Assembly (NCBI GenBank): GCA_032622095.1
Contig: CP136061.1
Coordinates: forward strand, 186,316,369-186,380,368
DNA: 64,000 nucleotides
From: Siphonodentalium dalli
Lineage: Eukaryota > Mollusca > Scaphopoda > Gadilida > Siphonodentaliidae
Direction: 5' to 3'
Made by a program: the position numbers and the translations under genes. The notes below the pieces were generated by a model. That model was not told the DNA's origin and made no database searches. It worked only from the letters and a program-made list of their open reading frames with translations. Positions 55,460-64,000 of this stretch are shown piece by piece; within the stretch, counting starts at the first letter, position 1, and every line of letters begins with the position of its first letter.

Positions 55460-57038
55460 TGTTAAATCATATGATGAAAGATGTGTTCTTATGTTATTGA
55501 GATTTTAATATACTGGTAACTGAACTATAGAGAAGGAGCAGAAGGGTGATTTCACGGGAAGTGTAGCATGAAGGAATTGGACACATATCTCCCTTAAATT
55601 CATGTTCAGTGTATGACCAACCTACCATTCATTTTTTATCATATAAAGGTATATTTATGTGACCGGCGCAGGAAATTTCAGCTGCATATGACTATTTTTT
55701 GCAATTTTATGACCAGAAATGTGCATATTTTTGCCATTTTCTCTGTGCCAAACAGGAAATGGTCTCAATAATAAGGTGATTATAAGAAAATATATAGTAC
55801 AAAGGAAACAAGTTTCATACAGTAATTATAATCTAAGACATTCTGTTCTTATTAGTGAAAATTTCATGTAAAAATGTCAAAAATATGTAATTTTATGTCA
55901 ATTTTTGTTATTTTGGAGACATTCCGTTAAAAAAATTAAAAAACACCAAAATCAAATCAACTACAGCCAGTATTGAAGAAAACACCTTTAAATATGTCAC
56001 ATATGGTGTATTTTCAACAATAAGGATATGATATCTAATATAGAGGTGCTATTATTTCTGTGATTAAAAATTAGTGATTTTTTTAGTTTTTTGATTAGTG
56101 ATGACGAAAATTCCGTTAAAAAATGTCCTTTCCTGAACATGGCTTTTTCTGAAATTTTCTCATTACCAGCCACCTTAACAAGGAAAGTAAATTTTAATAA
56201 TGGCATTAGATGGCATGACAGACATAACTGTCAGAAAGTTTAGTATGTAACACACTAGTAATGTAAAAAAGTTGATTTATCATTGTTTCAAAAAATGTCC
56301 TTTCCTGAACGATTTTTGACAATATGCATTGAGGTCATATATCGGAGGAAAAACACCTGTAATCACCAGTGCAATATATATCACTTGGGAACACATATCA
56401 AATTTCTCAAAAACCTTTCAAGTATTTTTTATAATTCTGTGGATTTTTAATTTGTAGAAGGCACACAAAAGTAGTGTTTTTGGGTTGTTTTTAACACTTT
56501 ATTCAAATATGTCATAAGTAACAGCAAGGCTTTTGACAAAATATGATGACTTCCAAACACTGAAAGTAGAATAACTTTGGAACCGAATAAAAATTTTCAA
56601 TTCTGTAAAAACTGTTATATTTTAGAAGCTCTCCTCTGCAGCTTGAGACATATTGTGGTAAATGAGATCTCATCTGAAATTTTCAGTTGAATTCCCTGTT
56701 AACTTGCTGCTGTTTTTTCATCTTTAATTTAAAGATATTATAGTGATGCCATATCTATGGTATGATGTAACTTTTTAAACAATGGTTCCCATGCTATAAA
56801 TTTTGTGGAGATGTGTTCCCTGTATTCCAGCTACAAAATAAAAACAAAACGAAAGTGATTGAAGAAACTTCATTTTTGAGTGCATTTGGCACTTTTCGTG
56901 CTACACTTCCCGTGAAGTCACCCAGAATGATATATACAAAGTATGCGATGCTTATCTATAATTGAGTACGACATTTGTATAAGGCACTAACTTCTGTAAT
57001 ATTGAGTTCGTAGGAATATGAACTCTCTATATATAACA
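55460..57038 (-). repeat. 5' LTR of the Ty3/gypsy element, split by an insert
   Basis: 55460-55543 and 56924-57038 together give an LTR of about 195 bp matching 44245-44437, with a few differences (an added ctggta near 55515, loss of tatgt near 56980). The ends TGTTAAATC and TATAACA are intact here. The two LTRs differ at several positions, so the insertion is not recent. Confidence 0.85.
55544..56923. mobile_element. 1380-bp element with GGGTGA ends in the LTR
   Basis: GGGTGATTTCACGGGAAGTG and CACTTCCCGTGAAGTCACCC are inverted ends (~29 bp, two mismatches). The 4-bp duplication AGAA flanks it at 55540-55543 and 56924-56927. The other LTR shows the empty site (ggagcagaatgat). The interior is AT-rich, with aaaatgtcctttcctgaac twice (56122, 56293), and without a transposase. 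Four-bp duplications occur in several superfamilies, so it is left unclassified. Confidence 0.85.
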
Positions 57039-57609
57039 GATCCATTCCCTGAAATAATGTACAGTTTTCAGCCATTGTCCTATACATAACGTCGGAAAGA
57101 GTCATATTATTATTTATTATCACCAACTTCGTCTTGAGGTACGAATGACATAGGGAAAACAGTGATGGGACAGTGACAGCCACTATATATGTAGACACAT
57201 AAAAATGATGATAAAAATGTCAAAACCTCGGGACAAAGAACAGACTAGGATAACACTAGAATGAAAAATTAAATGTCATTGGACCTTCTTGTGAAAGTGC
57301 ATCTGATGGCAAACCTATAACCAAATTTCATTGAGATCCGATAAACCATGGTCGAGATAAAAGAACATAGTTTTCAGAGAGACAAAAATTCACTCTAAAA
57401 TGGAATAAAAGGTCACTGACCAAAATGTCGTCCGAAGAAGGTGGCAGGTTTAAAGGATGTGCTTGAATATTCATGCAGATACCCAAATCTGGATGAGATT
57501 ATTCTACCAGGTACTAGTACCCAAATCTCGATGGATTTCAAAAGTCCAGGAAGGGTCATTCTATAAGATTCGTAATATCTCATGCATATCTCTAATGTGT
57601 GATTATAAA
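57039..57609. other. non-coding stretch
   Basis: 57040-57068 is an inverted copy of a 27-bp segment left of the retrotransposon (see findings). At 57290-57360 the text aaatttcattgagatccgat is typical of dispersed invertebrate repeats. Confidence 0.35.
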
Positions 57610-58140
57610 CAATGTCCATGAGTTACAAACTCTAGGAGTTGATTACACCAATATCATACAAAGTGCATATATTCACTAAATATGTTGCACATCTTCAATG
57701 CATCAGTAACAATGTTCTGAAGTTTTAGGTAAATTATAGGATATGAACTGTAGGAGGAGTTGATTTCACAGTTAATGCACCTAAGTGCATATTCACTCAA
57801 ATTGTTCTAAGACAAGAAAGGGTCAATAACTCTAAACTAAAAAAACAAAATTCATCAACATAATACTGTTGCACATCTTCGCTGCGTTGGTAACAATGTT
57901 TTGAAGTTTAAGGTAAATATGATATAGGAACAGTTGGAGGAGTTGATTTCACAGCTAAGGTACCTAAGTGCATATTCACGCAAAATGTTCTAATTCGAGA
58001 AAGGATCAATAAATCAAAACTAAAAACATTTTCGGTCAACACAATACTGTTGCACATCATCAATGTGTCAGTAACAATGTCCTGAAGTTTAAGGTAAATA
58101 TGATATGAAACTGAATGCGAACTTCCATGTCAGTCTTAGG
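57610..58140. repeat. ~182-bp tandem repeat, three copies
   Basis: gttgcacatc starts at 57684, 57868 and 58049 (periods 184 and 181). Other landmarks are gtaacaatgtt(c/t)tgaagtt and ggagttgatttcacag. The copies are moderately diverged. Confidence 0.85.
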
Positions 58141-59010
58141 AGTTATGCTTAAATAACAAGTGTGGATAAGTGGACATACAAAGTCTATGCAGGATACCAC
58201 CCTCCAATGTATTCATAAGTGCAATTATGAAAAGACAACTTCTCTCATTTACTTACACGAGGATCGAGCCATCTGAGTATTCCTAAGTCTCTTGATTTTT
58301 TCTTTGACTGGAAGTCGTGAAAGATGCCAAATAATTCCCAAAATTATATACATTGATCTTGGATGCAAGTGTGTCCTCTTGAATGTCTTGTTAATTCATT
58401 ACATATCTTAATCAAGATGGGATTGTTCTGCATAATATGGACCACACACATTGATGAAATAGCACAATGAGAACTCTCATATAATTGGAAACCACAAGAC
58501 TTTTTGTGGAATATTCTCAGTGCTAATTTTTTGTAACTATCTCACTAATTTACCTTCAAGTTAATTTTAATGGCAAATAAAGAATAAGGAAACTATTAAT
58601 TGGAATCCCCACAGACTTCTAGTGTTTCATCAGCATTGGCAACAACCATCTAAAACTCCCTTTAAAATTTTTATTTCAGGTAGCTTGAAAAGATCAGTGT
58701 TAATTGCCAACTCATTATAAAGCCAGGTAAGTTGGAAGCAGAGTGAAGGCGACTAATCTTAGAGGAATGTTATCAACAGTTCAATCTCTTCTTTAGCTCA
58801 TGCTGAAAGGAGTGCAGATGTGAAATTCTTAAATTAATTATGTTTTATGTTCCCAGTTGCAGGTGTTGATGTATTAAAAGCTTGATAAATTTGAATGATC
58901 AATCTTATTGTGTCAGAACTGAAGAAAATTGATTAGTACTAAAAAGGAGGTGGAATAAAGGTGAACATGTATCCAAGTGCTGAAACTGACAAGACTTGGC
59001 AGATGATAAA
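58141..59010. other. non-coding stretch
   Basis: Unique AT-rich sequence with no supported exon. Confidence 0.3.
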
Positions 59011-59120
59011 TAGAGTAATGCCCTAAATAATCTACTTCTTAACCACAGCAGAATTATGGGTAATTTTTCAGGATTTAGTCGGAAATATGGCTTGTTGCCA
59101 TTCATCGGAAAGCTCTCACT
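59011..59120 (-). mobile_element. TA-flanked MITE, copy 3, truncated
   Basis: agagtaatgccctaaataat and the shared core are present in reverse orientation relative to the copy at 8960; the far end is lost near agctctcactcc. The ORF at 58905-59105 is a shadow of this element. Confidence 0.7.
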
Positions 59121-59130
59121 CCAAATCGCA

Positions 59131-59400
59131 GGTGATCAGGTTCCCATTGTAGTTGACATATGTGCCAAGTTTTAAAAAATTAACTGGAAAATGACGGAAT
59201 ACAGGCTTGGACAAAAGATGCGTCCCAGGATGTACGATTATATGTCCAAAAAGGGCAATAACTCAGCCAAAATTAGTCTGACCGAAGGTGCGCAGGTTCC
59301 CATGCTGGTTGATATACGTGCCAAGTTTTAAAAAAATTTACCAGAAAATGACAGAATACAGGCTTGGACAAAGTTCTGGACTGACAAAATGAGGGTCACT
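59131..59400. repeat. 156-bp tandem duplication
   Basis: caggttcccat at 59137 and 59293, each followed by gttgacatatgtgccaag-like text, ttaaaaaa and gaatacaggcttggacaaa. Confidence 0.8.
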
Positions 59401-59872
59401 ACTATACTAGTTATAGTCTTCTGACGGAATGTCAGGGGACAATTAAAATGGTGTATTATTATTTTTAGCCTTCATTAGTGTAATGGTCATATGAAGTAAT
59501 GTGATTATCTGACATAAACCGTTATCTTGGTACACATAACATACATGAATGGTTGCTGAAAAATATTTTTATTTTTATACCTGGATGCAAATTTTGAACT
59601 GTCAAGATGATAAAGATGTATTAATCTGCAACGATCTTTATGGACACAACAAGACTGATCTTAACCATTTCTTTACTAAATACTCATTGATGAGTAGTTC
59701 CCTTAGCAGGGCTCACTTTAACTGGATTCGCATCACAATTTGCAAAGCGATTTCCAATTTCTGCTAACCAATTTACAATGAAAAGACATGTATTGGTAGG
59801 GAATGCTATACAAAATCTACCCAATGCTGCAAAATGCTATACAAATTTAAAAAAATAAATCGAGCCCTGCTT
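59401..59872. other. non-coding stretch
   Basis: The plus-strand frame at 59549-59767 has no recognised domain. Nothing else was seen. Confidence 0.3.
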
Positions 59873-59941
59873 AGGAAATGTTTAGATAATAAGTTCAACA
59901 AATGCCTGTTTGTTGAATTTCTTATTATATGAACATTTCCC
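59873..59941. mobile_element. hairpin element, copy 2
   Basis: AGGAAATGTTTAGATAATAA, GTTCAACA, a short loop and the inverted continuation to GAACATTTCCC; a relative of 11764-11827. Confidence 0.65.
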
Positions 59942-60152
59942 AGACCTCGAAATTAGGAAAAATTACCCGCAGCAAATTTATTACTGTTGCAATCACAGGT
60001 ACCCAGAACAAACATTGACCCCACCCCCAATTACTAGTATGCTTAATCCTATAGAAAGGTATCCAACTTGGCCGGGCCTAATTTTTGTATATATTTTTTT
60101 CAAACGTCCACAAAATGACTCAAAATCCACAAAAATATTATTTGCTACATAC

Positions 60153-60187
60153 CTGGAAGCAAATTTCAATTTTCCAAAACCAGCCAT
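60153..60187 (-). CDS. candidate first coding exon, MAGFGK... (minus)
   Basis: ATG at 60187 in a good context (acaaaATGG) encodes MAGFGKLKFAS and reaches a strong donor, AG|GTATGT, at 60147-60152. Reading through the donor gives a 64-codon frame whose later part looks random. Its first 25 bases, with five upstream, equal those of the plus-strand start at 60427. No second exon was found. The protein is unknown. Confidence 0.4.
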
Positions 60188-60426
60188 TTTGTAAAATATT
60201 GTAAGTAAGCTGAAACACGATGTAACACTAATTTGCCATTATCCAAATATAAATCAAATATATAATGAAGTAAAGTTCTAAATATTTATGAAGTTATATT
60301 CTTGTCCATATGTGTTTTCAAATCGACATACGTGTTAATTCAATCAATATGAATTTATTTCATTTTTATAAATATATATTGTGTTGCGTATAAACATAAA
60401 TAGTACTCACAGTAGACTCTCACAAA

Positions 60427-60555
60427 ATGGCTGGTTTTGGAAAATTTAAATGCTTTCAGGATTATGAAACTGATTTTTTCAATAAATACGAGATCTACAA
60501 GGCCATCATGTGGCCTGATTGGTTTGGGTGGGTCAGTAAACAATTCCGCTTCTAA
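60427..60555 (+). CDS. 42-codon frame MAGFGKFK..., or exon
   Basis: ATG in the context acaaaATGG opens MAGFGKFKCFQDYETDFFNK, continues YEIYKAIMWPDWFGWVSKQF and ends RF, TAA at 60553-60555. It is rich in W, F and Y and protein-like. It may be a short complete protein. Alternatively, the text tgctttcag inside it (60450-60458) is an acceptor, and the real exon starts at DYETDF. The inverted twin lies 239 bp away head-to-head. No family is recognised. Confidence 0.45.
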   Translation: MAGFGKFKCFQDYETDFFNKYEIYKAIMWPDWFGWVSKQFRF

Positions 60556-61699
60556 GTTCTAATGATGTATAACATATATATTCTATATACCGCTGAGTGT
60601 ATTTTTGAAGCGCAAGTCAGTGTAAAAGCTGACTCTGAGTCAGTTTAGCAGACATCAAGTCAAATGAGTGGAAAATACTGCCGGTCTGTGTCAGACCGGA
60701 ATTCTTCGGAACCATTTTATACATGGGATACAACCTTTTTATAGGATTAAGTATTATTGGTGGTGTGGTTGATTTTTGTTCTGGGAACCTGTGGTTGCAT
60801 TATAGATTCCACAAGACGAGTAGTCAATCTGGATATTGACACTATGTGTGTTATACTATCGTATGAGCACACATAAATATTGTTACTACAAAGGATAGTC
60901 CAATTTTATCTATTGGTGCATAACTCTTTAGACCATACATTAAACAATGTTTGCAAAAATAAACTTCTGAAAATTACTACTAGTAGTCATACAATACCTT
61001 CAAATCTTGATCTGATAGACTCTGTTTTAGCCTCGCTTGATAATCTGAAAATAAAAAATTCTTTACATTAGTTACTAGAAATGACATTTTTTTTCAAAGA
61101 TTAAAAAACATATAAATAATAAATAAATAAATTATCAGCTGCTTTTCATATCAACTGAAAATTACATCAAATCAAACAAAATCAAATCAGAATCTTACTT
61201 TTAATATTACTAATAGTAAAAGTCACAGCAGCATCAGCTTCATTCCTACAGCTCACACCACCCAGAATGAATATTACTAGGCATAGGTCTCACAAAGAAA
61301 TACTAATCCAAGAGAATAGCATACTAGTCATCAGAAAGGTTTGAGCTTGAGTGCTTGTTGAAAGAATTCAGCAAAATTGGTAATTACAACAGCCTGTGTT
61401 GGGACTTTCGAAGGTAACGGATGCCAGCAAAGAGACAATACACACAGACTTCTATTAGTTGCATCAGGGCAACACTGCAGGTGTTCTTACACATTCGTAT
61501 ATTTTTACAGATGGAGTTGGACCATTTCCACTTGAAGGCATAATGTCAAATACCTATACCATAGATCCATACTTGTTAGTGAATGAATACTTAAGAGGAG
61601 TCTTTTAACCCAGTCAAATGACTTCGCAAGTTGTAACAACAAGTTAAATATTATGGCCATGATGGAACATGACAGTAAGATAACCATTTAGCAACAAAG
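60556..61699. other. non-coding stretch
   Basis: Small hairpins occur at 60627-60642 (actgactcagag-like) and 60682-60700 (ccggtctgtgtcagaccgg). No gene was supported. Confidence 0.35.
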
Positions 61700-63400
61700 A
61701 TCAGGATGCTTAAGTATGGCATCATATGGTCCTAAACCCTTAAATATTGGCAGTAATTTACAAATGTGACAGGACATGATGCTGATGCATTGCATCCTCA
61801 TTGTCCTAGCACCTTAAAAGCTAACAGTAATTTTCAACCATCGGTGGTCACTATACTGGGGAGTCACAACCTCTTTGGCCTAACCCATTAAAAGTTTGTG
61901 AGTTTTAACTATCACAGGACATGACACATACATCCAGCTTGTTCTAACCCCAGAAAAGCTAGCACTGAATGTTTAATATTCACTATCACAGGACATGTGC
62001 TGAGGTGTTGCATCCTCCATGTCCAACCCCTCGAAAGCTAGTGCTGAATTTTTAACAATCACAGGACTTGTGACCAGACCTGTTTACTTTCCCGATTTCG
62101 GCGGGAGTCTCCCGATTTTGTGTCATTTCTCATGTGCTCCCGATCGGGAAACCAAATCTCCCGATTTCAAAAGATGAACCCCAAATTAGCCGACGGCTGT
62201 ACCAAGCGTTAAGACATGCACACTATCGTGTTACAAATCAATTAGGAATATATCGCCTGCGAGTCAAACAGTGACAAAATGTTGACACAACGTTGACACT
62301 CTTTTGTTTAACAGCATTGAGTAAGTAAATGCGGTCTTCAATGTCCAGACAAGGATTATAATATATCAAACAAGAAGCTTCCTTTTTTGGCCACACTTAA
62401 TAAAGTGTTGGTTTCTGCTAGTCCCGACCGACTGCTTTAAAACCGCCGACTCAAATTATTATATTGCCGATTTAAACTTTTTGTTTGTTTTAGTTCCGTT
62501 TCCGTCTTTGTGGTATTCCGTGTTTTATATATGCAATAACAGAATGCGAATAGAACAGACCTCAAAACAATTCTGTCAATACGCTCTCTCTTATATTCAC
62601 CGATGTTACCTGATGTTACTGAATATATTTGGCGACAAAATTATCCGAGAGCACCATTTTATAGTGCGCAAATATAGTTTTAATCGTTGAATTGCCTTAT
62701 TCGAAATAAAGCGTGATCCATAATCGGAAAATCGTAATTTTATTCCCAATGATTTAAATAATTAGAGGCACTGGGTAATCGGTGTCAAGGCCGTTAATTG
62801 TGGCAGATGAAAACCAAATGCAACAAACAGTCTATATGACATTTAAATGAAAAATATGAAGTTTTTTTCCGTGATACTCTTATCGAAAAAAATCTCCAGA
62901 TTTTTCACTAAATCTCCCTCTTTCTGAGGACAAATCTCCAGATTTCCAATTTTAAAAGTAAACAGGTCTGCTTGTGACATGTCACTGAGGTCTTGCATCC
63001 TCCATGTCCAACCCCTTGAAAGCTAGTACTGAATTTTTAACTATCACAGGACTTGTGACATGTCACTGAGGTCTTGCATCCTCCATGTCCAATCCCTTGA
63101 AAGCTTGTACTGATTTTTTCACTATTACAAGACATGATGATGTGTGTTGCATCCTCATTGTCCTAATCCCAACTTTAAAAAAAGTTTACACTGAAATGTT
63201 GTATATCACATGACGTGGTGCTGAGTTGTTTCATCCTCCTCATCCTAACACTTTAAAAGCTAGCAGTGACATTTTAATTTATCAAAGGACATAATTCTGA
63301 AGGTTGCATCATGTTGTCCTATGTTGTCCCTCCAATGCTGGTAGTATTATACTTACAAACATAATGGGATATGATGCTGATGTGATAAATCCTCCCTGTC
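61700..63400. repeat. ~81-90-bp tandem repeat split by a hAT-like element
   Basis: Landmarks repeat: tatcacaggac(a/t)tg, gttgcatcctccatgtcc, aaccccttgaaagctag and tactgaatttttaac. The closest pair (62971-63051 and 63052-63132) has a period of 81; outer units are strongly drifted. The array is interrupted at 62075-62970. Confidence 0.8.
62075..62970. mobile_element. hAT-like element, CAGACCTGTTTAC ends (896 bp)
   Basis: CAGACCTGTTTACTTT faces AAAGTAAACAGGTCTG, with the exact 8-bp duplication CTTGTGAC at 62067-62074 and 62971-62978, both inside satellite units. Subterminal text differs between ends: tctcccgattt at the left, aaatctcc(a/c)gattt at the right, forming a second inverted layer. The frame at 62481-62690 has no transposase character. 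Confidence 0.9.
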
Positions 63401-64000
63401 TCCACCCCTTAAGGAAAGGGTGTTCTCATTCCACGATCTAGACCCAAATTCAGGATCTCATTGAGGGATCAGTTTGAAATTAATAGTCACAGTCATTTTA
63501 ATCTATATTGAGAATTCATGAATTCTGTTAGCTACGCTAATCATCCTAATATCAGTGAAACAATGTATATATTTTCTTAAATTGGATGGCAAGCAAAGAA
63601 ATTTTATATAATCATATCTATTAAACCAAACTTTACTAAAAAATAAGTATTAAACGAATGGCCATGGCAAATGTTTCAACCATACCAACTCAAAAGCAGC
63701 GCTCTAGTACTGAATATATGCCTGTACACATAATGTGGAGATGATTGGAAAGATATATTAGGGGCCTGAAGAGTGATGGCTCTTGAGAAGACATTTCAAG
63801 ATTTATATGGAGGAAAGAGTTGTGTCCCAGGCCTCACCCTTATTATATTTGAGTTGGTGACCCTACTTGAATCCTATATGAATCCCAGTCACCACAGGAC
63901 CCTCCATATTAAACATAAGTTAACTAGAGGTGTGACAGACGGACAGACGTCTGACGTCATAATCGGAGGTATAGAGGTTCACATGGTACTAAATAGCTGT
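63401..64000. other. non-coding stretch to the window edge
   Basis: gacagacggacagacg near 63938 recalls the CAGACAGACA ends of dispersed repeats. Nothing else was seen. Confidence 0.3.

Overview
The window is nuclear DNA of an animal, most likely a marine invertebrate; the phylum cannot be fixed from the sequence. It is AT-rich and has no long open reading frame. It does have spliceosomal exon signals (an AG acceptor after a pyrimidine run, GTGAGT and GTATGT donors), decayed LTR and probable DIRS-type retroelements, cut-and-paste transposons with clean target duplications, a 5S-rRNA-derived relic of animal type and a tRNA-headed SINE. It reads as intergenic or intronic DNA with a few host exons at both edges.

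Layout. 1-5 kb: a plus-strand terminal exon (255-446) of a small membrane protein, facing minus-strand terminal exons (966-1220; 4393-4512 with an upstream exon at 4895-4965). 5-10 kb: a ~51-bp minisatellite broken by a TTAA-flanked MITE, a foldback and a CAGCCC-ended element, followed by two hAT-like elements with perfect 8-bp target duplications. 10-15 kb: a SINE, a tiny foldback with a 10-bp duplication, and homopolymer tracts. 15.6-22.8 kb: two ~500-bp elements in opposite orientation carrying many palindromic CTTAAG units, then a 4.8-kb TTAA-flanked element that split a third such repeat. 23.5-31 kb: more TTAA MITEs, a 0.9-kb hAT-like element, a hairpin element and a 608-bp tandem duplication. 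31-37 kb: a decayed gag-like ORF split first by a 2.9-kb TTAA element (itself holding tandem repeats, the 5S relic and a hairpin) and then by a 1.6-kb foldback. 37-44 kb: tandem repeats with nuclear-receptor-like half-sites, several palindromes and further MITEs. 44.2-57.0 kb: one Ty3/gypsy retrotransposon on the minus strand, opened up by at least four later insertions. 57-64 kb: tandem repeats, a head-to-head pair of short coding starts (60187 and 60427), and an 81-bp satellite split by a hAT-like element.

The main story is nested insertion. At many sites the outer sequence reads through cleanly once the insert and one copy of its target duplication are removed, so relative ages can be ordered. 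Most non-autonomous DNA elements here end in CCCTTT or CCTCTT next to TTAA, as in the piggyBac superfamily, or begin TAG/CAG with 8-bp duplications, as in hAT. No intact transposase, reverse transcriptase or integrase is present. All comparisons were made by eye.
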